Position numbers and translations under genes: made by a program | From: Desulfobulbaceae bacterium | GTDB lineage: Bacteria > Desulfobacterota > Desulfobulbia > Desulfobulbales > Desulfobulbaceae | Assembly (NCBI GenBank): GCA_011391865.1 | Contig: JAABPV010000022.1 | Span: 1-64,000, forward strand | Length of the DNA: 64,000 bases | Direction: 5' to 3' | Shown here: positions 8,136-17,158 of the stretch, in pieces | How the letters are laid out: each line of letters opens with the position of its first letter | Position numbering within the stretch: position 1 is the first letter of the stretch | Notes under the pieces: generated by a model | Told to the model about the DNA's origin: nothing | What the model saw: only the letters and a program-made list of their open reading frames with translations | Database searches by the model: none

Positions 8136-8990
8136 ATGAACATTCGCCGCGTCGGCATCATCATCCGCAAGGATTCTCCGGCGGTGCGGCAGGTCGGGCT
8201 GAAGCTGGCGGAATGGTTCGGCCTACGCGGCGTGCAGGCCGAGCTGGACCGGATCGAGCCGGGCATGGATATGCTGACCATCCTCGGTGGCGACGGCACC
8301 CTGCTGCACGTGGCGGATCAGGCGGCCCGGCTGGAGATTCCGGTCATCGGCATCAATCTGGGCCATCTCGGCTTTCTCACCGAGGTGGCGGCTGAAGAAA
8401 TGCACCCGGCCTTGGAGGAAGTGCTGGCCGGGCGGGTGCAGATTGAAGAGCGGATGATGCTGCGGACACAGCTCGTGGACAGCTGCGGCACCCCGCTTGA
8501 CCGGCCCCGTTTCGCCCTCAACGAGGCGGTGATTCTCAAGGGCAGCACGGAGCCGCTGCTGCGCCTTTGCTGCTGGGCCGATGAAGACTACGTCGCCACC
8601 TACAAAGCAGACGGTCTGATCATCTCCACCCCTACTGGCTCCACCGCCTACAACCTCTCCGCAGGCGGCCCAATTGCCCACTCTGGCCTGCACGCCATCC
8701 TGCTCACGCCAATCTGTCCCTTCATGCTCGAATCGCGACCTGTGCTGCTGCCGCCGCAAGCCAAAGTCACGGCCAAGCTGGCCAAGCCTGCGGAGCGGGT
8801 CAAGGTGATGGTGGACGGCGTGCTGACAGCCGTCTTGCAGGACGGGCAGTTCCTCACGGCGGAGGCAGCGGCCAAGCCCCTGCGCCTGATCAGCTCGCCG
8901 CACAAAGGCTATTTCGCCATCCTCCGCAGCAAGCTCAACTGGGCCAGCTGCGACTGCGGCAGTCCCTCCCCTCCGCACCTGCTGCGATAG
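8136..8990 (+). CDS. nadK: NAD kinase
   Basis: ATP- or polyphosphate-dependent kinase that makes NADP from NAD. It has 284 residues. MLTILGGDGTLLHVADQA contains the GGDGT motif; INLGHLGFLTEV, FALNEAVILKG and GLIISTPTGSTAYNLSAGGP are the other conserved blocks, with LLTPICPFMLESRPVLLP near the C terminus. The ATG at 8136 is chosen because the family starts with RRVGIIIRK; the open frame extends far upstream only because of GC-rich overlap with proC. It is the last gene of the proC unit. The 3' tail (NWASCDCGSPSPPHLLR) is short and without known function. Confidence 0.95.
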   Translation: MNIRRVGIIIRKDSPAVRQVGLKLAEWFGLRGVQAELDRIEPGMDMLTILGGDGTLLHVADQAARLEIPVIGINLGHLGFLTEVAAEEMHPALEEVLAGRVQIEERMMLRTQLVDSCGTPLDRPRFALNEAVILKGSTEPLLRLCCWADEDYVATYKADGLIISTPTGSTAYNLSAGGPIAHSGLHAILLTPICPFMLESRPVLLPPQAKVTAKLAKPAERVKVMVDGVLTAVLQDGQFLTAEAAAKPLRLISSPHKGYFAILRSKLNWASCDCGSPSPPHLLR

Positions 8991-9023
8991 TTGTTGACCA
9001 AGCAGGATCAAAGGCACCATTCT

Positions 9024-10001
9024 ATGACTGAATGCAGCATTATCATTGTGACCTTTAACGGTCTGCACACGTTCACCATCCCTTGTTTGCGCAGCGTGCT
9101 GGATAAGACCGACGAAGATTTTGAAATCATCGTGATTGATAACAATTCCAATGATGGAACGCAGGATTACCTCAGAGCATTGTCTGCCGATGAGCCGCGT
9201 TTGAAATATATTCTAAACGCAACGAACCGAGGATTTGCTGGCGGCAACAATGATGGTTTGAACGCAGCGGCAGGCGACATCATCGTGCTCCTGAATAGCG
9301 ACACGCAGGTTTCAGAAAGCTGGCTGACAGTCATGCGTTCTGCACTCCTGTCAGATCATTCAATTGGCCTGCTTGGTCCAGTCACCAACGCGGCGGGAAA
9401 TGAACAAAAAATATTCACCGTCGGCGCAACGCCAGAGGAGATTTTGGCGGAAGGGCGAATGTGGACAGAGGCCAGTGCGGGAGACCGTTTTGAAACCGCG
9501 CGGCTCAGTTTTTTCTGCGTTGCCATGCGTCGAGATGTCTTCAACGCCACAGGCCCGCTGGATGAACGGTACGGGCTTGGTTTCTTTGAGGATGATGACT
9601 ATTGCATCCGTGTCAGAAAAGCAGGGTATAGTCTGTCGTGCTGCGAGGATGCGTTTGTGTATCATCGCGGTAGCGCCTCGTTTGACAAGGTGCCGTGCCA
9701 TGTAAAAAATCTGCTGAAAAGAAACAAGAAGATATTGGAGCAGAAGTTTGGCAGGAAATACCAATCCGCGCACCCAAGAGAGCTGCATAGTGCTTTAGCC
9801 GCTTCTTATTTAAAGGAAGACGGATGCAGCCAGAAAACACTGTTTAAAGTTGCCAACAAGCTGCATTTGATCCGAGCAATGCGTCCGAAAAATCTGCTCA
9901 AGAAGTGGATGTTCACGAGAAGGATTCGCAAGATGCTGACAAGCTGCGGCCATGCCGACCCCTCGCTGGCCGCGCTCATTCAAAAGCATCTGCACGATTG
10001 A
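9024..10001 (+). CDS. family 2 glycosyltransferase
   Basis: GT-A fold glycosyltransferase of 325 residues, similar to rhamnosyltransferase-like enzymes that build O-antigen or exopolysaccharide. It shows MTECSIIIVTFNGLHTF, IIVIDNNSNDGTQDYL, NRGFAGGNNDGLNAA and IIVLLNSDTQVSESWL, whose D-x-D-like motif binds the nucleotide sugar. RYGLGFFEDDDYCIRVRKAG is the acceptor-side ED-D motif. There is no signal peptide or membrane segment. The ATG at 9024 lies after AAAGG; a TTG at 8991 is in frame but less likely. It follows nadK by 33 bp and may share its transcript. Base composition is lower in GC than nadK, so it could be a later arrival. Substrate is unknown. Confidence 0.9.
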   Translation: MTECSIIIVTFNGLHTFTIPCLRSVLDKTDEDFEIIVIDNNSNDGTQDYLRALSADEPRLKYILNATNRGFAGGNNDGLNAAAGDIIVLLNSDTQVSESWLTVMRSALLSDHSIGLLGPVTNAAGNEQKIFTVGATPEEILAEGRMWTEASAGDRFETARLSFFCVAMRRDVFNATGPLDERYGLGFFEDDDYCIRVRKAGYSLSCCEDAFVYHRGSASFDKVPCHVKNLLKRNKKILEQKFGRKYQSAHPRELHSALAASYLKEDGCSQKTLFKVANKLHLIRAMRPKNLLKKWMFTRRIRKMLTSCGHADPSLAALIQKHLHD

Positions 10002-10100
10002 AGCATCGCCGCCAAGGCTGACCAAGCCTCTGTGGCTGCGGCAGCCGCCCCTCCCTCTCTGTCTCAGCATATTAAACCCCCTACGCCCGCCGCGCCTTAA

Positions 10101-10151
10101 GTAGGGGCGAAAAATCTTTCGCCCCTACTGCTTCTATATTTTCGCCCCTAC
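10101..10151. repeat. GTAGGGGC palindrome with a third copy of one arm
   Basis: GTAGGGGCGAAA (10101-10112) and its complement TTTCGCCCCTAC (10117-10128) form a hairpin with a 4-nt loop. A second TTTCGCCCCTAC follows exactly 23 bp after the first (10140-10151). The surrounding 10002-10100 holds no gene. It lies just before the 23-bp array at 10190 and shares its period. Confidence 0.8.
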
Positions 10152-10189
10152 TATTTCCATACGCACGCGACCACACCCACGACACAACG

Positions 10190-10274
10190 CTGACCATGCT
10201 CGCGGTTGTCCCCTGAGCATGGTCAGGGTCGGACGCTGAGCATGGTCAGGGTTGTCCCCTGACCATGCTCGCGT
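10190..10274. repeat. array of inverted 16-bp units, 23-bp period
   Basis: Four 16-bp units start at 10190, 10213, 10236 and 10259: CTGACCATGCTCGCGG, CTGAGCATGGTCAGGG twice, then CTGACCATGCTCGCGT. Outer and inner units are largely reverse complements of each other (TGACCATGCTC against GAGCATGGTCA). The 7-bp spacers are TTGTCCC, TCGGACG and TTGTCCC. The array ends about 105 bp before the start of the HU-like gene at 10380. The design matches the arrays at 22494 and 37459 although the cores differ. Confidence 0.88.
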
Positions 10275-10379
10275 GTTTCCAATTTGCCTCTTGCGGCATC
10301 TATCAGGAAGGTTTACTCTGCAAACATGCGCTGCTGGCAATCCGTCATGCAGCTGATCATTCAACGTAAGGAGTAGATC

Positions 10380-11426
10380 ATGCCGATTCAATACAAGGTG
10401 CTTCCGAACTTGCTGACCAATCCGCCTTCATACGTGGCAAGGCCGATAGCCCAGAACACGCTCGATTACGACACGCTGGCCGCGCAGATCAGCCTGCACA
10501 ACCCGACCATTCCGGCGGACACAGCCAAGGCTGTTTTGGAGGCCTTCCGCGAGGAGGTGATCCGCCAGCTTGCCAACGGCAACACCATCAATTTGTACGG
10601 TTTTGTCGCATTTGTTGCCTCAATGCCTGTCCGGCTGGCGCAGCCTTCTGACAGTCTGCCGACTAATCCTGTTGACGTGAAGGCCAAGCCTTCTGTGGTG
10701 CTGAAGCAGAAAGTCGCGCAGCAGGCGACGTATCTGCGCCTGCCGTATGCGGAGAAGTCGCCGGATATCAGCGCAACCTATGATACAAACACGAATATTG
10801 CCAACTGGATCCGCGAGGATAACGGCTTCCGTTTAGACGGCGCGAACATCGGCTTTGACGCGGCAGATCCGGCTCAAGGCGTGTTCCTGACCGATGCGGA
10901 CGGACGCATCATGCAGCAGACCAAAATCAGTCTCAACAATCCCTCGAAAATCATTATCACGCCTGATTTCGGCAAGAAGCATTCTGCGCCGCCGAACGTC
11001 GAGAAGACCATTGCCGTGCGGTCGCGCTATACGGAGAATGGCCAGCTGCGCACGGGCGAGTATTCCAAGCGTCTGCGCTCAACTAACACAGTCACGCAGG
11101 CGCAGCCCAAGCTCTTTGTGGTCGGCAACGATGCAGACGGCCCACTGGTCGTGACCGGCTATGCCGGCGAGCAGATCCTGTGCCGGTTTGAGGCGGTCTA
11201 CCGCACGGACGGCAAGATTTCCCTTGCTGTCGGCCCGCTGGCAGGAACTCTCGGCCAAGCACTAATTCTGCCGCCTGACGGAGCGGCCATAACGCTGGCC
11301 GGATTAGCTGCGCCGGTGACAGTGAGTTGGATCAACAGCGACTCATACGATCTCTTTGTCGCCAGCCTGCTGTCCTATGGACGATATATGCTGGAAGTCT
11401 GCAATCTTTCGCCCTTCAGCGCATAA
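10380..11426 (+). CDS. HU-like DNA-binding domain / DUF4469-type protein, copy 1
   Basis: Protein of 348 residues. Residues 1-125 resemble the HU/IHF-like domain of the Bvu_2165 kind: YDTLAAQISLHNPTI, AVLEAFREEVIRQLANG, then INLYGFVAFVASM. The rest looks like the beta-rich region with an Ig-like DUF4469 domain (ISLNNPSKIIITPDFGKK, TENGQLRTGEYSKRLRS). There is no signal peptide. A paralogue lies at 21337-22413, and both begin MPI-x-Y-x-V. AAGGAG sits 6 nt before the ATG. A 23-bp inverted-unit array lies about 105 bp upstream here and about 80 bp upstream of the paralogue. A role in binding such DNA is a guess; the family's function is not established. trpD follows 18 bp later and may be co-transcribed. 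Confidence 0.75.
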   Translation: MPIQYKVLPNLLTNPPSYVARPIAQNTLDYDTLAAQISLHNPTIPADTAKAVLEAFREEVIRQLANGNTINLYGFVAFVASMPVRLAQPSDSLPTNPVDVKAKPSVVLKQKVAQQATYLRLPYAEKSPDISATYDTNTNIANWIREDNGFRLDGANIGFDAADPAQGVFLTDADGRIMQQTKISLNNPSKIIITPDFGKKHSAPPNVEKTIAVRSRYTENGQLRTGEYSKRLRSTNTVTQAQPKLFVVGNDADGPLVVTGYAGEQILCRFEAVYRTDGKISLAVGPLAGTLGQALILPPDGAAITLAGLAAPVTVSWINSDSYDLFVASLLSYGRYMLEVCNLSPFSA

Positions 11427-11444
11427 ACAAGGAGCCTGCTTGTC

Positions 11445-12473
11445 ATGATCAGAGTAGCCATTGCCCAAATTGTCAACGGCCAGCATCTGGAAGAAGCGCA
11501 GATGACCGCCGTTATGCAGGAAATCATGAGCGGCCAGGCCACGGACGCGCAGATCGGCTCCTTCATCACGGCCTTGCGCATGAAGGGCGAAACCATTGAT
11601 GAAATCACCGGCGCGGTGCGGGTGATGCGCGAGAAAGCCACCTTTGTCGACACCGGCATCGACACGGCTAAGGATGTGCTCTTCGACATCGTCGGCACGG
11701 GCGGCGACGGCTCCGGCACCTTCAATGTCTCTACGACCTCGGCCTTTGTCATCGCCGGAGCGGGCGTGTTCGTTGCCAAGCACGGCAACCGGGCCGTGTC
11801 CTCGCACTGCGGCAGCGCAGATGTGCTGGAAGCCTTGGGCGCAGACTTGAACATGCCGCCGGAGCGCGTGGCCGAGTGCGTGCGCACGGTCGGCATCGGC
11901 TTCCTCTTCGCGCCCCTGCTGCACGGCGCCATGAAGCACGCCATCGGCCCGCGCCGCGAGCTGGGCATCCGCACCATCTTCAACATCCTCGGCCCGCTGA
12001 CCAATCCATCCCGCACCAATGTCCAGCTCACCGGCGTGTTCGCCAAGGAGCTGACCGCGCCCATCGCCCACGTGCTGGCCCGTCTGGGCATGAAACGCGC
12101 TCTGGTGGTCTGGGGCGAAGGTGGCATGGACGAGCTGACCGTGACTGGCACGTCATATGTCGCTGACGCGCACGACGGCAAGGTGGAAAGCTACATGGTC
12201 ACGCCAGAGGAAGTCGGCCTGAAGCGGGCGGATTCCGCTGATATCAAAGGCGGGAAAACAGCGGAGGAGTCGGCGGAGCAGGTGCGGGCCGTGCTGCATG
12301 GCACACCTGGCGCGAAGTTAGACATGGTGCTGCTCAACGCAGGCGCAGCCCTGATGGCGGCAGGCAAGGCCGATGACCTGCGCGGCGGCGTTGATCTGGC
12401 GCGAAAAGTCATCGCCAGCGGCGCGGCGTTGCAGAAGTTGGAGGCGTTTGCGGACTTCTGCAAGGCCGCGTAG
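11445..12473 (+). CDS. trpD: anthranilate phosphoribosyltransferase
   Basis: It joins anthranilate to PRPP in tryptophan synthesis. The 342 residues include the PRPP loop DIVGTGGDGSGTFNVSTTSA, VAKHGNRAVSSHCGSADVLE, the anthranilate-binding FLFAPLLHGAMKHAIGPRRE and FNILGPLTNPSR. It carries no glutamine amidotransferase fusion. The ATG at 11445 follows AAGGAG at a slightly long spacing. Other trp genes are not in the window, so the pathway is dispersed. A terminator at 12480-12506 ends the unit. It starts only 18 bp after the HU-like gene, an odd partner. Confidence 0.97.
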   Translation: MIRVAIAQIVNGQHLEEAQMTAVMQEIMSGQATDAQIGSFITALRMKGETIDEITGAVRVMREKATFVDTGIDTAKDVLFDIVGTGGDGSGTFNVSTTSAFVIAGAGVFVAKHGNRAVSSHCGSADVLEALGADLNMPPERVAECVRTVGIGFLFAPLLHGAMKHAIGPRRELGIRTIFNILGPLTNPSRTNVQLTGVFAKELTAPIAHVLARLGMKRALVVWGEGGMDELTVTGTSYVADAHDGKVESYMVTPEEVGLKRADSADIKGGKTAEESAEQVRAVLHGTPGAKLDMVLLNAGAALMAAGKADDLRGGVDLARKVIASGAALQKLEAFADFCKAA

Positions 12474-12479
12474 CAGCAG

Positions 12480-12506
12480 GGGCACGCTATGGCGTGCCCT
12501 TCCCTT
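12480..12506 (+). terminator. trpD terminator
   Basis: 8-bp perfect stem GGGCACGC / GCGTGCCC (12480-12487, 12492-12499) with a TATG loop, followed by the pyrimidine-rich TTCCCTTTC. It begins 7 bp after the trpD stop. Confidence 0.75.
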
Positions 12507-12627
12507 TCTCGGCGCATGAACGCCGCACCGCAGCATCTCCGCCTGCCGACTTCTTCTCCCCTTCCGCTTTCTTCCTCCCAATGGGCAGGGCGCATCAGCA
12601 CTGCCAGCCTTCTGAGAAACTTTGCAC

Positions 12628-12657
12628 TTGACAAAAGTGTATATTCTTATCGATAAT
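12628..12657 (+). promoter_or_regulatory. sigma-70 promoter for the RCC1 gene
   Basis: TTGACA (12628-12633) and GATAAT (12652-12657) are separated by 18 bp in an AT-rich patch. A ribosome-binding-site-like AGGAG at 12671 precedes a two-codon frame, ATG ATT TGA (12684-12692). The real RCC1 start at 12717 follows a GGAG. Confidence 0.65.
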
Positions 12658-12716
12658 AATTACTATAAACAGGAGTTACAGCCATGATTTGAATATGCAT
12701 TCACGGAGATTCAAAT

Positions 12717-15451
12717 ATGAAGAATATATGCTTGCGCGCCCTTCTGGCCGCCTTCGCTTTCTTCTGCATGGAGCACGCCGCTGAGGCGGCAACGCTGCTT
12801 GTTCCCTCGCAATACGCCACGCCCAACGCGGCAGCAGCAGCGGCGAAAGACGGCGACACTGTTCTGATTGAAGCAGGGGACTACACAGGCACCGGCATTG
12901 TCGCCACATGGAGCCAGAGCAATCTGACAATACGCGGCATCAACGGCAGGCCGCACATGAACGCCGCAGGAGTGACGATTTCAAACGGAAAAGGCATCTG
13001 GGTGATTGGCGGCAGCAATGTGCTTGTGGAGAACATTGAGTTCTCCAATGCTGAGGTTCCAAGCGACAATGGAGCTGGAATCAGATACGAGGGAACAGGC
13101 AGCCTTTTGGTAAGAAACTGCTATTTTCATAACAATGAAAACGCCATCCTGACAGGCAACAACGGAACCGAAGAGATCACGCTTGAATACTGTGAATTCC
13201 GTGACCACAAGACACCAACTCTTTTAGGGCATAATATTTACATAGGGAGCGGAGCCAAGTTCACAATGATCGGCAGCCACTCGCATGGCGCACATCGAGG
13301 CCATAACGTGAAAACAAGAGCGAGGGAAAACTATATCCTGTACAACAGGATAGCTGACAGCGATAATCTTGAGGACAAAGGATCAAGCTATCTTGTTGAC
13401 ATATCTCAAGGCGGACTCACGTACATGATAGGCAATGAGTTCCGTCAATTGCAGAAGACTGAAAACCCTTCGGCGATAGGGTATTCAAAGGAGGGCAACA
13501 AGCATCCTCAGCAGGTTCTGTATTTCATAAACAACACCGTTGTTAATGACAAACTCATAGGTGACTCTACCGCCTTGGATCTTGGCGCGAGCACAAGCGG
13601 AAAGATCGTCAACAATATCTTCGACAGCTTCAAGGTCAAGGTTGCAGGGACATTCACCGGAGAGTATACCAACAATATAGACAACGCCACATTTGTTGAC
13701 CGAGACAGCATGAACTACCGCTTGCAGAGCGGCTCCAGCGGCATCAACACAGGTATCAATGCTGGAGTCGGCGACGGATTCAGTCTTGCGCCAACACAAG
13801 AATACATCCACCATCTGCAAACAGCGGCACGGCCCTCTGACGGCCAATTAGATGTCGGCGCATTTGAATTCACAACAGAGACAGTGCCTTCGCACACGCT
13901 TTCCGCAAGCGTGACCGGCAGCGGAACAGTGACGAGCAGCCCGGCGGGAATCAGCTGCGGGAGCGATTGCAGCGAGTCCTACAGTTCCGGCCAGAGCGTA
14001 ACCCTGACAGCCAGCCCGGCGGCAGGCTCGGCATTCACCGGCTGGGGCGGGGCCTGTTCCGGCGCGGCGAGCGAATGCGTTGTCTCCATGACTGAAGACT
14101 TGAGCGTGACAGCAGCCTTCGACACCAGCGTCACGCCGCCGACACCGACAGCAGCAGTTATCACAGCTGGCAGCACACACACAGCAGCCCTGCTGTCAGA
14201 CGGCAGCCTCTGGGCCTGGGGTTCGAATATGTACACCCAGCTTGGCGATGGCACGACAGATGACAGAGTCAGCCCGGTGCGGATCGGAACAGACAACAAC
14301 TGGCAGTCGTTGAGCAGCACATCCATCCACAGCGTGGCGGTCAAACAAGACGGCACGCTCTGGGCCTGGGGCGACAACAGCGACGGTCAGCTCGGCGACG
14401 GCACGCAGCTTTCCCGCAGCGCGCCTGTGCGGATCGGCAGCGCGGCAGACTGGAAGATGGCGGCAGCTGGCGGAATACTCAGCGCAGCCATAAAGAATGA
14501 CGGCAGCTTGTGGGCGTGGGGATATTTCACCGGTCAATACGGCATTGGCAGTGCGGCACCGCTGCGCATCGGCGCGGAGAACACATGGCAGTTTGTCAGC
14601 GCTGGCGGCGGCCACACCTTGGCGGTCAAAAGCGACGGCTCCTTATGGGGCTGGGGATCGAACGGCTGGGGTCGGCTCGGCGACGGCACAACAGAACATC
14701 GGCCTGATCCGGTGCGGATCGGCGACGAGAACAGCTGGAAATTCGTCAGCGCGGGCGGCACGCACAGCCTGGGCATCAAAACAGACGGCAGCCTATGGGC
14801 TTGGGGCAGAAACTACGAAGGCCAGCTCGGCGACGGCAGCAATACTGAACGCCACGCTCCGGTTCAGATCAGCGGCTCTGGCTGGAAAACGGCGGCGGCA
14901 GGCAATGAGCATTCCGCAGCTGTCAGGAATGACGGCACCCTGTGGACCTGGGGCACAAACACATACGGCCAGCTTGGCGACGGCACGCAGACTGACAGGA
15001 ACAGCCCTGTTCAGGTCGGCTCGGAAAGCAGCTGGCAGGCAGTCGCTATCGGCTGGGCGCACACTGTCGCGCTGAAAAACGACGGCACGATCTGGGCGTG
15101 GGGATATACAACTTTGCCGGAATGCTTGGCGACGGCACAACGACGGACAGCATGGTTCCTGTGCAGGTTATCTTCCTTGCCGAGAATGACAGCGACCAAG
15201 ATGGCATGGACGATGCTTGGGAGCTGCATCACTTCGGCAGCTTGACAGCAGCGGGCGCAGGAACTGACTATGACAAGGACGGCTACAGCGACAAGCAGGA
15301 ATATCTAAACGAGCTGGCCGGAGAGATTGACCCGGACGGGACTGCCTATGATCCAAACGAAAAGAATGCTCCCAACGGCACGGGATGGAAAAATTCCGCC
15401 GCCGCAGGGGCTTCACTTCAGGCGGTCTATCAGCTGCTGCTGAACCACTAA
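12717..15451 (+). CDS. secreted beta-helix / RCC1-repeat protein, frameshifted near the 3' end
   Basis: Signal peptide (MKNICLRALLAAFAFFCMEH then AAEA) and a right-handed beta-helix region of the pectate-lyase type (about residues 25-390; NLTIRGINGRPHM, NVLVENIEFSNAEV). A bacterial-repeat domain (about 395-470, GWGGACSGAASECVVSMTED) precedes about seven RCC1 repeats (LWAWG-N-GQLGDGT; residues 480-800). The frame then breaks at 15104-15109: WAWG runs on as YTTLPEC and stops at 15245, while the +1 frame continues the repeat as YNFAGMLGDGTTTDS. That frame ends with an acidic calcium-binding-like stretch (ENDSDQDGMDDAWELH, DYDKDGYSDKQEYLNE) at 15451. Losing one TA of TATA restores the frame, giving about 910 residues. 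It is probably an extracellular or surface protein with a beta-propeller; function unknown. Confidence 0.85.
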
Positions 15452-15461
15452 GGATGACTGT

Positions 15462-15504
15462 TCAGAGCCGTGTCTTCAGTCGTTAAAGAAAGAGGCGGCT
15501 CTGA
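15462..15504 (+). repeat. inverted repeat after the RCC1 gene
   Basis: 9-bp arms TCAGAGCCG (15462-15470) and CGGCTCTGA (15496-15504) with a 25-nt loop. No T-tract follows, so terminator function is uncertain. It sits between the converging RCC1 and pyrF genes. Confidence 0.45.
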
Positions 15505-15540
15505 GCAGCACATTGAAACAACGAAACGGGGTAGTTTGAG

Positions 15541-16275
15541 TCAGCGGCAGCAGGCGCTTTGTCGCCCTGCCAGCCCTGCGGCGATCTCCTGCTGCAAGCT
15601 GCGGATCAGGGCGACGGGGTCTTTGCTGTCGCGGATCGGCCTGCCGATGACCACGTAATCCGCGCCGCTGAGGATGGCGTTTTTGGCGGTGGCGATGCGC
15701 TTCTGATCGTCGCTGCCGTCGTCTATGTTCGCTCCGGGCCGGATGCCCGGCGTGACAATGAGGAAATTCTCATCCAGCTCGCCTCGCAGCGGCCCGGCCT
15801 CCAGCGCGGAGGCCACCACGCCGTCGCAGCCCAGCTTCATCGCCCGGCGCGAGCGCAGCAGCACCAGATCGGCGATGCTGCCGCTCATGCCCATCGCCCG
15901 CATGTCCTCCTCGCCGAAGCTGGTCAGCACCGTGACTGCGAGGATTTTGAGGTCGCCCTTGGCTGCCGCCGCCGCCCGCAGAATCGGGTCGTTGCCATGC
16001 ACGGTGGCGAAGGTCACGCCCCGACCGCAGAGCTGGCCGACCGCCAGCTTCACTGTCTCTGGGATGTCGAAGAATTTCAGGTCAACCATCACCTTGCAGC
16101 CGCGCTCGACCAGCGCGTCGATGGTCTTGAACCAGCCTGCCATGAAGAGCTGAAGGCCGACCTTGAAAAAGCGGATTTCACCGTCCAGTCGCTCGATCAG
16201 GCGCATGGCCTCCTCATGGGTGGGCACGTCAAGAGCGAAGATGATCCGCTCGTTGAGCGGGATGTTTTTGGGCAT
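15541..16275 (-). CDS. pyrF: orotidine 5'-phosphate decarboxylase
   Basis: It decarboxylates OMP to UMP. The 244 residues carry the standard signatures: IIFALDVPTHEEAMRLIERL (substrate Asp), FFKVGLQLFMAGW, KVMVDLKFFDIPETVKLAVG (the D-x-K-x-x-D catalytic array) and TVHGNDP. The C-terminal phosphate loop is LIVTPGIRPGA and DYVVIGRPIRDSKDP. It lies 9 bp after lgt on the same strand, so lgt-pyrF form an operon. Lgt and PyrF have no direct functional link. Confidence 0.96.
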   Translation of the reverse strand: MPKNIPLNERIIFALDVPTHEEAMRLIERLDGEIRFFKVGLQLFMAGWFKTIDALVERGCKVMVDLKFFDIPETVKLAVGQLCGRGVTFATVHGNDPILRAAAAAKGDLKILAVTVLTSFGEEDMRAMGMSGSIADLVLLRSRRAMKLGCDGVVASALEAGPLRGELDENFLIVTPGIRPGANIDDGSDDQKRIATAKNAILSGADYVVIGRPIRDSKDPVALIRSLQQEIAAGLAGRQSACCR

Positions 16276-16284
16276 GATGCGTAC

Positions 16285-17103
16285 TTAGTGGGCAAGAGAT
16301 TGCTGCTGCCGTTTCCGCAGCGCAGTGTGCAGGATCAGTCCTGCGGCGATCATCGCGGCGCAGAGCAACTGGCCCATGCTCATGCCGAAGAGCAGCAGGC
16401 CGAGCTGTGGATCCGGCTCGCGGAAGAATTCGATCAGCCAACGGAAGGTTCCGTACAAAATAAGAAACAAGGCCAGCAAGGAACCGTGCGGCCACAGTCC
16501 GCCGGGCTGATTCCGCCACGGCCTGGCTCGCAGCGGCCAGAGGATGCAGAAGAGAACCAGTCCTTCCAGCAGAGCCTCGTAGAGCTGGGAAGGATGCCGG
16601 GGCAGCTCGCCGCCGCTGGGGAAAATCATGCCCCACGGCGCGTCGGTGACGCGGCCGTACAGCTCGCCGTTCATGAAGTTGCCGATTCGGCCCAGACCTA
16701 TGCCGACAGGGGCCGTGACCACATACAAGTCCGCCGCCTGCCAGAAATTCAGCCCGGCGCGGCGGCAGAAGAGCAGCCCTGCCAGCAGCACCCCGATCAC
16801 CCCGCCGTGAAAGGCCATGCCGCCCTGCCACGTGGCGAGGATTTCCGCTGGATGTTCAAGGTAATAGGACAAGTTGTAGAAGAGCACGTAGCCGCCGCGC
16901 CCGCCGAGGATCACTCCGGCGATCAAAGCCAGATTGAGGTTGTCTATCTGGTCCAGCATTCGCTGCCAACCGAACTGCCGGGCCTGCTGTCTGACTAAAA
17001 AATATGAGGCGGCGAAGCCGAGAACATACATCAGCCCGTACCAGCGCACCGCAAAGGGGCCAACGGCAAATATTACAGGATCAATGTCAGGATAAGCAAG
17101 CAT
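16285..17103 (-). CDS. lgt: prolipoprotein diacylglyceryl transferase
   Basis: Inner-membrane enzyme that attaches diacylglycerol to the lipobox cysteine of lipoproteins. It has about seven membrane segments and the family signature GRIGNFMNGELYGRVTDAPW. Other blocks are MLAYPDIDPVIFAVGPFAVR at the start, WYGLMYVLGFAASYFLVRQQ, GGRGGYVLFYNL, GGMAFHGGVIG and RHPSQLYEALLEGLVLF. The ATG at 17103 gives 272 residues and matches family openings; a TTG at 17142 in frame is less likely. It is followed by pyrF after 9 bp. Confidence 0.95.
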   Translation of the reverse strand: MLAYPDIDPVIFAVGPFAVRWYGLMYVLGFAASYFLVRQQARQFGWQRMLDQIDNLNLALIAGVILGGRGGYVLFYNLSYYLEHPAEILATWQGGMAFHGGVIGVLLAGLLFCRRAGLNFWQAADLYVVTAPVGIGLGRIGNFMNGELYGRVTDAPWGMIFPSGGELPRHPSQLYEALLEGLVLFCILWPLRARPWRNQPGGLWPHGSLLALFLILYGTFRWLIEFFREPDPQLGLLLFGMSMGQLLCAAMIAAGLILHTALRKRQQQSLAH

Positions 17104-17158
17104 GAAGGGGTGAATGAATTGTTTCTGATTGCTGCGGAACAAACGGCGGGCGGCGCGG

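Noticed and set aside
12684-12692. Two-codon frame ATG ATT TGA with an AGGAG before the RCC1 gene
   Set aside because: Could be a start-stop regulator, but nothing else supports it and chance is likely.
15559-16998. 479-residue plus-strand frame
   Set aside because: Antisense to pyrF and lgt, with no family features.
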